NCBI GenBank assembly: GCA_959597175.1
Contig: CAUFXM010000002.1
Coordinates: forward strand, 170,443-234,442
DNA length: 64,000 bases
Direction of reading: 5' to 3'
Source: an uncultured Methanomassiliicoccales archaeon
GTDB taxonomy: Archaea; Thermoplasmatota; Thermoplasmata; Methanomassiliicoccales; Methanomethylophilaceae
In this document: piece after piece, positions 8,147 to 17,513 of the stretch
Layout of the letters: every line of letters begins with the position of its first letter
Position numbering within the stretch: the stretch's first letter is position 1
Made by a program: the position numbers and the translations under genes
The notes under the pieces: generated by a model
Database searches by the model: none
Seen by the model: the letters and a program-made list of their open reading frames with translations, nothing else
What the model was told of the DNA's origin: nothing

Positions 8147-9667
8147 ATGGGTATCGAGGAAGTACTGGAGGGGCTGAGCTACAACGAGAAGAGACTTTTG
8201 CTGGCACTCGACGGCAGAGGGGGGTCGGCCTCGCCGACGGACCTCGTGGCCGACGGGTCGTTCTCCCTCGAGGTGGAGGTCATGGGGGCGGCATCCTGGC
8301 TGGAGTCCAAGGGCCTGGCCTCGATGTCGGAGTCCTCCGAGAGGTTCTACGTCATAACGGACCGGTCGGCGGTCTCTGACGGCCTTCCGGAGAGGATCGC
8401 CCTCGGCCTCATCTCCGCGAACGGCGGAAGCATGGACATGGACTCTCTCGCGGCCGGGATGACCGGGGGGATGGACAAGGTCGCCGTGGGATGGCTCAAG
8501 AGGAAGGGCCTGGCCGACATAGCCAAGGACGGCGGGAGGAAGACCCTGGTCCTGACCGATGCCGGGAAGGCGACCCTCACCGGCAGGATGCCCGACGAGA
8601 CGCTCCTGGACCGCATGGCGGAAGGCCCCGTCCCCGAATCTGAGGCCGACCCGAAAGTGATCAAGGACCTGAAGGGCCGTCAGGGCATGATCTCCGAGAA
8701 GGTCGTCACCGAGAGGACGATCTCCTTGACCGACCTGGGAAGACAGGCAGTCTCGGCAGGGATCGAGCTCAGGCCGCAGATCACCGACATCACCGACCGC
8801 ATCATACAGAGCGGCGAATGGAGGGACGCGGACTTCAGGAGGTACGACGTCCAGACCTTCGCTCCCACGGTCTATCCCGCGAAGAAGCACATGCTCTCCA
8901 GGCTGGCCGCACAGGTCAGCAGGATCTTCACCGACATGGGCTTCACCGAGATGTCGTCCGAGTACGTCCAGCCCGCGTTCTGGAACCTGGACGTACTGTA
9001 CACCCCCCAGGACCATCCCGCAAGGGACCTGCAGGACACCTTCTACCTGGAGAGTCCATCGAGCATCCATGTGGATGACGAGGGCCTGGTCGAAACGGTC
9101 CGCAGCATCCATGAGAACGGCGGGGACACGGGATCGACGGGCTGGGGAGGCACATGGTCCAGGGAGAGGGCGGAGGCCGCCCTTCTCAGGACGCACAGCA
9201 CCGTCAGCAGCATCAGGTACATCTCCGAGCATCCCGACGCGCCTCAGAAGGCCTTCTCGATCTCCAGGATCTTCAGGAAGGAGTCCATAGACTCCACCCA
9301 TCTGCCGGAGTTCACCCAGATAGAGGGGATCATCATCGACGAGAACGCCAACTTCGACATGCTGATATCCCTGATCCGCGAGTTCTACTCCAGGATGGGG
9401 TTCGACCAGATCCGCATCAGACCCGCGTACTTCCCGTACACCGAGCCATCGCTGGAGCTGGAGGTCTTCTTCAACGGAAAGTGGATGGAGCTCGGTGGAG
9501 CCGGGATATTCAGGCCTGAGGTCGTCGCACCGTTCGGCGTCAAGCATCCGGTCCTCGCATGGGGGTTCGGATTCGAGAGACTCGCCATGCTAAAGTGGGG
9601 CATCACGGACATAAGGGACCTGTATATCTCGGACCTGGACACACTCAGGGGCAACAGGGTCCTTTGA
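8147..9667 (+). CDS. pheS: Phenylalanyl-tRNA synthetase alpha subunit
   Basis: A 506-residue archaeal PheS. The first roughly 200 residues hold repeated winged-helix modules (for example RLLLALDGRGGSASPTDLV) that bind tRNA, followed by the class II catalytic core: motif 2-type sequence FSISRIFRKESIDSTHLPEFTQIEG and C-terminal motif 3 AWGFGFERLAMLKWGI. It forms an alpha2-beta2 enzyme with PheT, which is not in this window. Directly downstream of trpS. Its last 78 bases are overlapped by the convergent gene at 9590. Confidence 0.95.
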   Translation: MGIEEVLEGLSYNEKRLLLALDGRGGSASPTDLVADGSFSLEVEVMGAASWLESKGLASMSESSERFYVITDRSAVSDGLPERIALGLISANGGSMDMDSLAAGMTGGMDKVAVGWLKRKGLADIAKDGGRKTLVLTDAGKATLTGRMPDETLLDRMAEGPVPESEADPKVIKDLKGRQGMISEKVVTERTISLTDLGRQAVSAGIELRPQITDITDRIIQSGEWRDADFRRYDVQTFAPTVYPAKKHMLSRLAAQVSRIFTDMGFTEMSSEYVQPAFWNLDVLYTPQDHPARDLQDTFYLESPSSIHVDDEGLVETVRSIHENGGDTGSTGWGGTWSRERAEAALLRTHSTVSSIRYISEHPDAPQKAFSISRIFRKESIDSTHLPEFTQIEGIIIDENANFDMLISLIREFYSRMGFDQIRIRPAYFPYTEPSLELEVFFNGKWMELGGAGIFRPEVVAPFGVKHPVLAWGFGFERLAMLKWGITDIRDLYISDLDTLRGNRVL

Positions 9668-10861
9668 GGCCATGACCTCCGAGCGTGTCCTGAGCGCCCT
9701 GCTGCGAGCGGAGTCGCGGGTTATCACCGCCGCCGCCCCGACCAGCCTGGATGCGAGGCGGTGCTCCCCCAGCACCATGTACGACTCCCCCTCCCATTCC
9801 AGGGCCTCGTCGAGCCTGAACAGGCATCCTGCGTCGTTCATGCGTCTCCTGGCGCATCTGAGATAGACCACCGCCTCGCTGTGACGCCCGTTGGCTGCCA
9901 TGCACTTCCCGAGCGCCATGCAGGTGGAGACGTCGGAGCCGTAGCATTCCAGTGCCATGTCGAGGGCCATGTCCTTCCTGCCCTCCGCGAGGAGGATCTC
10001 CGCCTCCAGCGCCCCGCGCTCCCCAGGTTCCATCGATGAGCGCTCCATAGCCTTCCTGGCACGTGCCGTGTCCCCCAGTCTGGTGAAGCAGAACGATATG
10101 AACGGGGACAGAGAGCCGTCCCCCGTCGCGGAGTCCATGCGGTCCAGCGCCTCCATCAGCTCCGCATCCGGGTCGTCCATGAGCCAGAAGCGCCATTCCC
10201 ACGCCAGTCTGGCCGCCTCCCTCCACCTCCCTCCGAGTATCAGGTGGAGGAGTCTCTCCTTGGCCGTCACCCCATGGTCCGAGCACCAGTCTGCTGCGAG
10301 GCTGTGCCATCTGCGCACCTCCGTCTCGCCAGCACGACCGATGTACCATTCCCTCGTAGCGGGTTTCAGGTGGACGAACCCCTTCGTGTCGACAGGGACC
10401 AGGGGATGGTCCCTCCCCCTCGGCAGCTGGGACACGCGCACCGGGACCCTTAGGACCATCAGGCATCCCAGGAGATCCCGGTCCTCCCTCCTCAGCGAAT
10501 CGAACACGTCGGACCTGCAGTGGTTGATGTTCCTCGGGAATACGGAATCGGGCCCCGAGCCGTCCCCATGGACCTCCAGCAACCGGGCGCATTCGGAGAG
10601 TCCCTTCTGCGTCAGGAAGTAGACCTTCCTGACCGTGGTCCCGCCCACCACGGACCCAACGGTCGCCTGGCCGTTTGTCACGAGGCCCTCCTTGGACATC
10701 CTGCCGAGGATCAGGGACGCATGGGACCTGGAGATCCCGATCGCCTCCCCTATGCCATCCTGGGTCACATCGAAGGGGATCCCGTACCTTTCCGACGGGT
10801 CCAGGTGTCTGAACGAGTACAGGTGCATGAGCACCCTCTCCGATTGCGTTATCCTGTCCAT
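9590..10861 (-). CDS. Winged-helix protein with helical-repeat C-terminal region
   Basis: A 423-residue protein. Residues about 5-75 form a winged-helix domain (DGIGEAIGISRSHASLILGR as recognition helix region, then a wing with VVGGTTVRKVYFLT). The rest is alpha-helical with tetratricopeptide-like pairs (ALDMALECYGSDVSTCMALG, SEAVVYLRCARRRMNDAG). It resembles one-component regulators with a helical sensor or scaffold region; no ATPase motif is visible. It ends at TAG (9590-9592), unusual here, and overlaps the pheS 3' end by 78 bases, so the extreme C-terminus is antisense to pheS. Target genes unknown. Confidence 0.75.
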   Translation of the reverse strand: MDRITQSERVLMHLYSFRHLDPSERYGIPFDVTQDGIGEAIGISRSHASLILGRMSKEGLVTNGQATVGSVVGGTTVRKVYFLTQKGLSECARLLEVHGDGSGPDSVFPRNINHCRSDVFDSLRREDRDLLGCLMVLRVPVRVSQLPRGRDHPLVPVDTKGFVHLKPATREWYIGRAGETEVRRWHSLAADWCSDHGVTAKERLLHLILGGRWREAARLAWEWRFWLMDDPDAELMEALDRMDSATGDGSLSPFISFCFTRLGDTARARKAMERSSMEPGERGALEAEILLAEGRKDMALDMALECYGSDVSTCMALGKCMAANGRHSEAVVYLRCARRRMNDAGCLFRLDEALEWEGESYMVLGEHRLASRLVGAAAVITRDSARSRALRTRSEVMASKDPVAPECVQVRDIQVPYVRDAPL

Positions 10862-11054
10862 GGATGTGTCTAGGGCTATCGGTTGATAAGCGAGATGTGG
10901 TGTCTACGGACGATATATCTTAGAGCACATCGCACGGGACCCCTGTCTTCCACTGGAGGCCGGCCCGTCCCTCCGGTCGCGACGGACGCATCGACGGAGG
11001 TGCCGCTCCGGGACGAGAGAACCCCTTATCACGGATGCTGACTTATCCGGGCCC
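10862..11054. promoter_or_regulatory. 193-base divergent intergenic region
   Basis: Lies between the start codons of the winged-helix gene (leftward) and dtdA (rightward). GATATATCTTA at about 10910-10920 is a TATA-like element usable by the leftward gene. CCCCTTATCAC near 11020 is a weak element at about the right distance for a leaderless dtdA transcript. No gene or RNA is recognised in the remaining GC-rich part. Confidence 0.4.
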
Positions 11055-11891
11055 ATGTCCCGTCTACTCGTCTGCAGCGAAGCCGATCTGCCCTCGGTCA
11101 ACATGAGGTCAGCCCTCCACGCCATGGGGGGCTGGGAGGACCTCGGTGGGACGGAGTCGGCGAGGTTCAGCGTCCGTGGGGACACGTACATGATCTCCAT
11201 AGATGACATGCACATCCGCCATGACGGTCTGGACCGCGAGGCCGAGGGGTTCGGCATACATGTGGACGACGTGGTGGTCATGTCAAAGCATTCGGCGAAG
11301 AGCGGCAGGCCCGCACTGACCGCACATCCCATAGGGAACTACCACGGGAACGAGTTCGGCGGAATGGAGAGGTGCCTGGTGATGGCCTCGCCCGCCCTGA
11401 TGTCCGACGCCCTGAGGAGGATAGTGTCATACAACGATGTTGCGGAGAACCAGACATGCTTCGAGGTGATGCATCACGGGCCATGGCTCGAGAAGCCCAC
11501 GTTCTATATAGAGATCGGGAGCGACGAGTCGCACTGGGGCAACACCCATTCCGCAGAGATCCTGGCGCGGGTCATCGCCGATCTGGAGCCGCATGACGAG
11601 TACCCGACCGTCGTCGGTGTGGGAGGGGGGCACTACGCCCCGAGGTTCACGGAGATGGCGCTGACCCGCAGGGTCAACATCGGTCACATGATCCCGAACT
11701 ATCAGATCGAGGGGTCGGACGACGAGGACTTCCTGAGGATGCTCGGTGACGCCTGTCGCATGACCGGGACCGACCAGGTGTACATCCACCGCAAATCGAT
11801 GAAGGGTGCCGAGGAGCGCAGGATCAGGGACCTGGCGTCATCTGCCGGGTACGATACGCCGCAGTCGAAGGACTTCGACCCCCTGGACTGA
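11055..11891 (+). CDS. dtdA: D-aminoacyl-tRNA deacylase (archaeal type)
   Basis: A 278-residue DtdA/GEK1-family enzyme, which releases D-amino acids wrongly attached to tRNA. Recognisable segments are SKHSAKSGRPALTAHPIGN (about residues 77-95), EVMHHGPWLEKPTFYIEIGS and VGVGGGHYAPRF, containing the conserved histidines and acidic residues of the family. Length is typical. The last 54 bases overlap the convergent pyrH gene. Its neighbourhood of trpS, pheS, prf1 and argS fits a translation quality-control role. Confidence 0.93.
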   Translation: MSRLLVCSEADLPSVNMRSALHAMGGWEDLGGTESARFSVRGDTYMISIDDMHIRHDGLDREAEGFGIHVDDVVVMSKHSAKSGRPALTAHPIGNYHGNEFGGMERCLVMASPALMSDALRRIVSYNDVAENQTCFEVMHHGPWLEKPTFYIEIGSDESHWGNTHSAEILARVIADLEPHDEYPTVVGVGGGHYAPRFTEMALTRRVNIGHMIPNYQIEGSDDEDFLRMLGDACRMTGTDQVYIHRKSMKGAEERRIRDLASSAGYDTPQSKDFDPLD

Positions 11892-12569
11892 TCGCGCTCG
11901 GTGGGAGTCGACGAACGTACCTTCGAACCTCTCTCCAAGGATGGCCTTCCTGAGCTCTTCGAGGTTCCTGCCGTCCACGATCATTATGTCGATCTTCTTC
12001 TCGGCGGCTATCTTCACCCCGAGAGGGTCGAAGACGCTGGACTTGGATGCCCCGTGATCCTTGTACACTATCTCCCCAAGCCTGCCTATGGTCATCTCGG
12101 GTATCCTCTCGGCGTCCGGGTTGCTGCGGGGGTCGTCGGTGTAGACGGCGTCCACGGAGGTGGCGTTGACCACCCTGTCCGCACCCATGCGGGCGGCGAC
12201 CATCATGGCGACCGCGTCGGTGGTGTGACCAGGCTCCGTCCCGCCCATGACCGCCACCCTCCCGGGCGCTACCATGGATGCGGTCTCCTCCGCCGACTCC
12301 GGGACCCTGTCGGGCATGTCTCCGAGGGCCAGTGCCAGGAGCTGAGCGTTGAGGCGCGTGGCGCCGATGCCGAGGATGTCGAGCTGGTATGTGTCGCCGC
12401 CGAGCTGTCTGCCGGTCTCTGCGTAGTAGCGTGCGGTCTTCCCGCCGCCGCAGACGATGGCGAGCCTCACCTCGCTGCAGAGGGCCTTCAGCATCTCGGC
12501 CAGTCTGGCTATGTATTCGGAGTCATTGCTGCCCGGGACCAGGATGGACCCGCCTATGGAGACGACCAC
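11838..12569 (-). CDS. pyrH: Uridylate kinase (UMP kinase)
   Basis: A 243-residue amino-acid-kinase-fold enzyme converting UMP to UDP. Motifs are VSIGGSIL near the start, IVCGGGKTARYYAE, MGGTEPGHTTDAVAMM and NATSVDAVYTDDP, all typical of archaeal PyrH. The frame extends far upstream, so the start must be chosen: GTG 12569 is preferred because the TATA-like TTTATTAAA on this strand at 12598-12606 would place the transcript start near 12575. A GTG at 12590 would add seven residues. The 3' end overlaps dtdA. Confidence 0.88.
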   Translation of the reverse strand: MVVSIGGSILVPGSNDSEYIARLAEMLKALCSEVRLAIVCGGGKTARYYAETGRQLGGDTYQLDILGIGATRLNAQLLALALGDMPDRVPESAEETASMVAPGRVAVMGGTEPGHTTDAVAMMVAARMGADRVVNATSVDAVYTDDPRSNPDAERIPEMTIGRLGEIVYKDHGASKSSVFDPLGVKIAAEKKIDIMIVDGRNLEELRKAILGERFEGTFVDSHRARSVQGVEVLRLRRIVPGR

Positions 12570-12590
12570 GCTATCCGTAAAATCACGCAC

Positions 12591-12641
12591 CAATACGTTT
12601 AATAAACAAGCCAATTTACATAAAAACATTGGTGAAGTCAT
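12591..12641. promoter_or_regulatory. Divergent promoters of pyrH and prf1
   Basis: This AT-rich 51-base spacer contains CGTTTAATAAAC (TATA for leftward pyrH) and ATTTACATAAA at 12613-12623 (TATA for rightward prf1, about 25 bases before its ATG). Both transcripts would have little or no leader. Confidence 0.55.
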
Positions 12642-13874
12642 ATGGGAGAAACCAATTCGGAGGACAAAGCCAGATACGACTTCAAGAAGGACATGCAGGA
12701 GATCACCAGCTACAGGGGCAGGGGTACCGAGCTCATCTCGGTCTATGTCCCCGGGTCCAAGCAGATCTCCGATGTCATGGCGTATCTGAGGAACGAGCAG
12801 TCTCAGGCGTCCAACATCAAATCCAAGACCACGATGAAGAACGTCACGAGCGCCATCGATTCCATCGCGGCTCGACTCAAGACCTACAAGGCGCCGCCTG
12901 AGAACGGCGTCGTGATTTTCTGCGGCGAGGTGCCCAGGGCGGGCGACCAGACCAAGATGGTCCAGTACGTCATCAACCCCCCCGAACCGATCACCGCGTT
13001 CCTGTACAGGTGCGACTCGACGTTCTTCACCGATCCGTTGCAGTCGATGCTCCTGGACAAGAAGTGCTACGGGCTCATCACGATAGACAGGTCCGAGGCC
13101 ACCCTGGGCCTCCTGAGCGGGAGCAGGATCCAGGTGCTGAAGCACTTCGACTCGCTGGTACCCAGCAAGCATCACCAGGGAGGTCAGTCCTCCGTCCGTT
13201 TCGAGAGGCTGATCGAGATCGCCGCGCACGAGTTCTTCAAGAAGGTCGCCGACAACGCCACCGAGGTCTTCCTGGACAGGCCCGAGCTCCTGGGGATCCT
13301 GGTCGGAGGCCCCGGCGCCACCAAGGACTTCTTCGTGAAGGAGGAGTACCTGCACCACGAGCTGAGGAAGAAGGTGTGCACCCCCTTGGTTGACACGGGC
13401 TACACCGACGAATCCGGGCTCAGGGAGCTGGTGGAGAACGCCAAGGGCATCATAACGGACATGCAGCTCACCAAGGAGAAGGAGTACATGCAGAGGCTCT
13501 TCGCCGAGATCAGGAAGGCGGACGGCGGCCTGTCATGCTACGGCGAGGACGAGGTGCGCCAGGCCACGGACATGGGCGCCGTCGACACCCTGCTGATATC
13601 CGAGAGCCTCAGCAAGAGGAGGGTCACCGTCCAGTGCCCGTCCGGTCACACCCATGAGCTCACCGTCAAGGATGCGGACGAGAGGATCCAGTGTCCCGAG
13701 TGCGGCGGAACGACCACCGTCGTGAAGGATGAGGACCTGATAGACGACTTCTTCCTGAGGGCGGACGCGTTCAACACCCGCGTCCAGATCATCTCCCCGG
13801 ATTCGGAGGAGGGGGACATGCTGCTGAAGGCGTTCGGCGGGATAGCCGCCATACTGAGATACAAGGTGAACTGA
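12642..13874 (+). CDS. prf1: Peptide chain release factor aRF1
   Basis: A 410-residue class I release factor that recognises stop codons and triggers peptide release with aRF3/aEF1A partners. The NIKS stop-codon motif is at residues 58-61, YRCDSTF (the YxCxxxF motif) at 122-128, and the catalytic GGQ at 180-182. Two CxxC pairs near the C-terminus (CPSGHTHELTV and CPECGG) form a mini-domain zinc site. Stop-codon discrimination is of special interest because TAG appears depleted as a stop in this window. One base separates it from argS. Confidence 0.95.
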   Translation: MGETNSEDKARYDFKKDMQEITSYRGRGTELISVYVPGSKQISDVMAYLRNEQSQASNIKSKTTMKNVTSAIDSIAARLKTYKAPPENGVVIFCGEVPRAGDQTKMVQYVINPPEPITAFLYRCDSTFFTDPLQSMLLDKKCYGLITIDRSEATLGLLSGSRIQVLKHFDSLVPSKHHQGGQSSVRFERLIEIAAHEFFKKVADNATEVFLDRPELLGILVGGPGATKDFFVKEEYLHHELRKKVCTPLVDTGYTDESGLRELVENAKGIITDMQLTKEKEYMQRLFAEIRKADGGLSCYGEDEVRQATDMGAVDTLLISESLSKRRVTVQCPSGHTHELTVKDADERIQCPECGGTTTVVKDEDLIDDFFLRADAFNTRVQIISPDSEEGDMLLKAFGGIAAILRYKVN

Positions 13875-15638
13875 ATGTCAATAATGGCTGAATTCGAGGA
13901 CCAGGTGCGCGGGGCGGTGTCCTCCGCGCTCGCGGGGATGGGTGCAGACGTCGCGTTCGTCGTGGAGCTCCCATCCGTCGACAACGCGGATCTGGCGGTG
14001 CCGTGCTTCACCATGTCCAAGGCGCTGAGGAAGGCGCCGCAGGCGATAGCGGACGACCTGGCGGCCGCGATCGAGCCGTCCGGGATGATAGCATCCGTCG
14101 AGTCGTGCAACGGGTACCTGAACTTCTGCATGGACGGGGCCGCCCTGGTCAAGGGGGTCCTTGACGACATCATCGCGGCGGACGGTTGCTTCAAGGCCGC
14201 ACCGACAGGGGTGAGGGTCAACGTGGAGCACACATCCACGAACCCGACAGGTCCGATACACGTCGGCAGGGCCAGGAACCCGATCATAGGGGACACCCTC
14301 GCCAGATGCCTCGTGAGGTGCGGGCACGACGTGACCACGGAGTACTATGTGAACGACGTGGGCAAGCAGGTCGTCATCCTGACCTGGGGTGTCAACAACG
14401 TCACCGACGAGGAGGCCGACGCCGAGGCTGAGGAGCATGCCAGGAGTGCCGGTCATGAGAAGGAGAGGGTCAAGACCGACCACAGGCTGGTCGCCAAGTA
14501 CAGGGTGGCCAACAGGAGGATGGAGTCCGACCCGGAGGTCCAGGCACAGATAGCGGATATGCTCAGGAGGTTCGAGGCAGGCGACAGGGAGGTCATCGAC
14601 ACCGTCCGCCACACCGCCGAGATCATGCTCGGAGGGCTGAAGGAGACCCTGGCCAACATCAACGTCACGCTCGACAGGTACACCTGGGAGTCGGACTTCA
14701 TCGCAGACGGGTCCGCGAGGGACGTCGTCGAGCGCCTCAAGGGCTCGGATTACGCCGGTCAGACCGAGGACGGCGCCTGGTACGTGGACCTCAAGGATTT
14801 CGGCATCCAGGGCAAGAACACCAAGTTCACCTTCACGAGGTCCGACGGGACCACGCTGTACACCACCCGCGACCTGGCATACCACCTCGACAAGTTCAAG
14901 CGTGCGGACCGTGTGATCGACGTCCTCGGAGAGGACCAGAAGCTCGGCTCGAAGCAGCTGTGTTCGGCGTTGGAGATCCTCGGTCACGACAGCATGCCTG
15001 AGCCCCTGTTCTACTCTTTCGTGTCCCTTCCCGAGGGGAAGATGTCCACGCGCAGGGGGGTCGTGGTCTACCTCGACGACCTGATCGACGAGTCCGTGGC
15101 CCACGCCTACCAGGAGATAAGGTCAAGGATGGAGACCCGCGGATCCGAAATGACCGAGGAGAAGATGAGGGAGGTCGCCCGCATAGTCGGCACGGGGGCG
15201 ATAAGGTACAACATAGTCCGCGTCCAGCCCGAGAAGCAGCTCGTCTTCAAGTGGGACGAGGCCCTGAACTTCGACGGGAACTCCGGACCTTACCTCCAGT
15301 ACGTCCATGCCAGGGCGTGCAGTATGATGAGGAAGGCCGGGGGATTCGAGAGGGACACGGATCCCTCCAAGCTCACCGACCCGAGGGAGATCGCCCTGGT
15401 GAAGAAGCTCGCACGCTACGGAGAGGTGCTGAAGGAGGCCGGTGACGGTAAGAGGATCCACACCCTTCCCGCTTACGCTCACGAGCTCGCAGTGGCGTTC
15501 AACCAGTTCTACGCCTCGGTGTCCGTCCTGGATGCCGGGCCCCGCAGGGATGCCAGGCTGACCCTCGTGGAGTGCACCAGGTCCGTCCTCGCGGACGTGC
15601 TGGACTGCCTCGGCATGGGCGCCCCGGAGGAGATGTGA
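13875..15638 (+). CDS. argS: Arginyl-tRNA synthetase
   Basis: A 587-residue class I synthetase. The HIGH-like motif is PIHVGRARN, the KMSK-like loop is KMSTRRG, and an N-terminal Add1-type domain covers about the first 110 residues. A DALR-type anticodon-binding domain with many arginines ends the protein. It starts immediately after the prf1 stop; a second in-frame ATG at 13884 is possible. Confidence 0.95.
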   Translation: MSIMAEFEDQVRGAVSSALAGMGADVAFVVELPSVDNADLAVPCFTMSKALRKAPQAIADDLAAAIEPSGMIASVESCNGYLNFCMDGAALVKGVLDDIIAADGCFKAAPTGVRVNVEHTSTNPTGPIHVGRARNPIIGDTLARCLVRCGHDVTTEYYVNDVGKQVVILTWGVNNVTDEEADAEAEEHARSAGHEKERVKTDHRLVAKYRVANRRMESDPEVQAQIADMLRRFEAGDREVIDTVRHTAEIMLGGLKETLANINVTLDRYTWESDFIADGSARDVVERLKGSDYAGQTEDGAWYVDLKDFGIQGKNTKFTFTRSDGTTLYTTRDLAYHLDKFKRADRVIDVLGEDQKLGSKQLCSALEILGHDSMPEPLFYSFVSLPEGKMSTRRGVVVYLDDLIDESVAHAYQEIRSRMETRGSEMTEEKMREVARIVGTGAIRYNIVRVQPEKQLVFKWDEALNFDGNSGPYLQYVHARACSMMRKAGGFERDTDPSKLTDPREIALVKKLARYGEVLKEAGDGKRIHTLPAYAHELAVAFNQFYASVSVLDAGPRRDARLTLVECTRSVLADVLDCLGMGAPEEM

Positions 15639-15640
15639 CC

Positions 15641-16138
15641 ATGGAGATCCGTCCGGTCCGCATCAAGGACATCGAGGGTGTCCGCGATCTGGAGATCTCC
15701 TGCATCCGCGAGTACTTCGCGGAGACGCTGGAGAACAGGTGGGAGGACCTCCCGCAGGACTGGAAGGACAACCTGGGCGCCAGCAGCCGCAACCACTTCA
15801 AGGCGTACCTCGACAGCGGGCTCAGCCTTGTGGCGGTCGAGGACGGGGAGGTGGTCGGGTTCATCTTCGCGCAGATGCTCCATCACATCTGCGACGAGGA
15901 CAATCTCCTGTGGATCGAGAACATGGGGGTCCACCCGTACTTCAGGAGGAACCTGATCGGATACCAGCTCCTCCGTGAGTGCGTCAGACTCGGCAGGGAG
16001 CAGGGGGCCACTGTCGCCCACGCCTCCATCCAGCCGGACAACGCACCTTCAATCCTCATGTTCAAGAAACTCGGGTTCTTCATGGATCGCCGCGAGGTGG
16101 CCCTCCTGGACCTCAGGGACGAGAAGCTGAGGCTATGA
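15641..16138 (+). CDS. GNAT-family N-acetyltransferase
   Basis: A 165-residue acetyltransferase with the GNAT fold: MEIRPVRIKDIEGVRDLE as the first strand and helix, SLVAVEDGEVVGFIFAQ as strands 2-3, and a motif A region VHPYFRRNLIGYQLLRECV that binds acetyl-CoA. The substrate is unknown; RimI-like protein N-terminal acetylation is one option. The frame is open upstream, but ATG 15641 directly follows the argS stop. The stop overlaps the next gene as ATGA. Confidence 0.85.
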   Translation: MEIRPVRIKDIEGVRDLEISCIREYFAETLENRWEDLPQDWKDNLGASSRNHFKAYLDSGLSLVAVEDGEVVGFIFAQMLHHICDEDNLLWIENMGVHPYFRRNLIGYQLLRECVRLGREQGATVAHASIQPDNAPSILMFKKLGFFMDRREVALLDLRDEKLRL

Positions 16139-16695
16139 GCCTGGAGGTCGCATCCGTCGGACCCGGGTCCCCCGGGGCCGACGCAGTCCTCCGGATCGTC
16201 GATGTCAGCTTCCCGGAGCGGGAGCGGTACTCCGACCAGTTCCTGTTCCGGAAGCTCTCCGATCCCGGGGCCCGTCTCCTCTCATTCTCCGATGGAGGAG
16301 AGGTGGTGGGCATGTCCTATGTCGTGGAACGCGGAGACGAGCTTTTCATCCTCTATTTGGCGGTGGATCCCTCAGCGAGGTCCCGGGGCTACGGAGGGGA
16401 GATGCTGGGCATCCTGGATTCGATGTACCCGGGTCATAGGCAGTACCTCTGCATAGAGCCCCTGGTCCCCTGCGACGACTACGCTGACAGGCTCCGCAGG
16501 TTCAGGTTCTACACGCGCAACGGATTCAAGGACACGGGCCTCGACCTGACCTCCGACGCCGGCGACTTCCATCTCCTGTCGAAGGGCGGTCTGGACCTCG
16601 ACGCCTACACGGAACTCCGCTGGTCGTTCTTCGAGAGGGACACCCCCTACAGGCGCAGAGGACATGCTCATCCGGGATCGGATCGTACGGTTTGA
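16135..16695 (+). CDS. Second GNAT-family N-acetyltransferase
   Basis: A 186-residue GNAT protein with the acetyl-CoA-binding segment VDPSARSRGYGGEMLGILD, which contains the RGxG-type loop, and a preceding strand ELFILYLAV. It begins in an ATGA overlap with the first acetyltransferase, so the two are probably translated together; they are too different to be a recent duplication. Substrate unknown. Confidence 0.83.
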   Translation: MSLEVASVGPGSPGADAVLRIVDVSFPERERYSDQFLFRKLSDPGARLLSFSDGGEVVGMSYVVERGDELFILYLAVDPSARSRGYGGEMLGILDSMYPGHRQYLCIEPLVPCDDYADRLRRFRFYTRNGFKDTGLDLTSDAGDFHLLSKGGLDLDAYTELRWSFFERDTPYRRRGHAHPGSDRTV

Positions 16696-16710
16696 AAAAA
16701 TAAAGGATTT

Positions 16711-16726
16711 GGCGGGTCTCCCCGCC
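16711..16726. terminator. Hairpin between convergent genes
   Basis: GGCGGG-TCTC-CCCGCC, a six-base stem with a four-base loop, lies between the GNAT gene (ending 16695) and the convergent gene ending at 16737. It may serve both strands. No strong T-run follows. Confidence 0.4.
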
Positions 16727-16736
16727 GTTTGGAGTC

Positions 16737-17504
16737 TCAGTCCTTCTTCTTCCTCTTCTCCTCGAGGTAGCGCTCCCTCTCTGTGAGGCCGGTGGACTTC
16801 TGCTTCTTCTCCGCCTTGGCGGCCTTCTCTGCCTGCTTCTGGGCCTCGAGCTCCTCGAAGGTGGGCTTGGCCTCCTCCTTCTTGCGGGGCTTCTCGGCGG
16901 GACTCTCGGTCGAGTCCTTCTTCCTGCCCTCGAACCTCCTCCTCTCGGTGGAGGACGAAGATGCGGGCTTCTTCTGCTTCTTCTCCGCCTTCTCGGCCAT
17001 CTCCGCCTTCCTCTGGGCCTCGAGCTCCTCGAACGTCATCTCGGGCTTGACCTTAGGGGTGTCGCGCATCTTGATGTAGGCGAAGATCACGACCACGATG
17101 ACCACCACGATGATGGCCGCGTAGGTCACCCAGTTGGACAGGAGGCTTTGATCCACGTTGACGGTCACGTTGAAACCGTTGCCTTCGGGGAAGTCGCCGG
17201 TGCATTCGACCCTGTACTGGTGCGTGCCGACAGACAGGCCACTCAGCGAGATCTCGACATGGGTCGTCCTTCCAGGCTGGACCTGGACTGTCTGCTCGGA
17301 GACGACGTTGGACCCCTCCCTCACGGTGACGGTCATCTCGAAACCGCTATCGCTGTAGACATCGAACGCTATTACCGCGCTCTCGTTGTCCTCGATGTTG
17401 ATATCGCCCGGCGTGCTCTGGATGCTGGCGGCGTCTGCTGCGGGGAGCACGCACACCAGGGCCAGGAGTGCCGCGGCGATGACCATCACATGCTTCATGT
17501 TCAT
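16737..17504 (-). CDS. Secreted/anchored surface protein with charged cytoplasmic repeats
   Basis: A 255-residue protein: signal peptide (about residues 1-26, ending AADAA), an extracellular beta-rich region of about 90 residues resembling CARDB/FixG C-terminal-type adhesion modules, one transmembrane helix near 126-145, and a highly charged C-terminal tail. The tail contains two copies of a unit beginning TFEELEAQ and ending KAEKKQK, separated by a Ser/Arg-rich linker; the DNA is correspondingly repetitive. I cannot assign a function. The tail looks like a coiled-coil or a binding platform inside the cell. Followed closely downstream of purP on the same strand. Confidence 0.75.
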   Translation of the reverse strand: MNMKHVMVIAAALLALVCVLPAADAASIQSTPGDINIEDNESAVIAFDVYSDSGFEMTVTVREGSNVVSEQTVQVQPGRTTHVEISLSGLSVGTHQYRVECTGDFPEGNGFNVTVNVDQSLLSNWVTYAAIIVVVIVVVIFAYIKMRDTPKVKPEMTFEELEAQRKAEMAEKAEKKQKKPASSSSTERRRFEGRKKDSTESPAEKPRKKEEAKPTFEELEAQKQAEKAAKAEKKQKSTGLTERERYLEEKRKKKD

Positions 17505-17513
17505 CCTATCGCC

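Noticed and set aside
7979..9547. 522-codon minus-strand frame opposite pheS
   Set aside because: It runs antisense to pheS, which has intact class II motifs; the minus translation has no recognisable domain.
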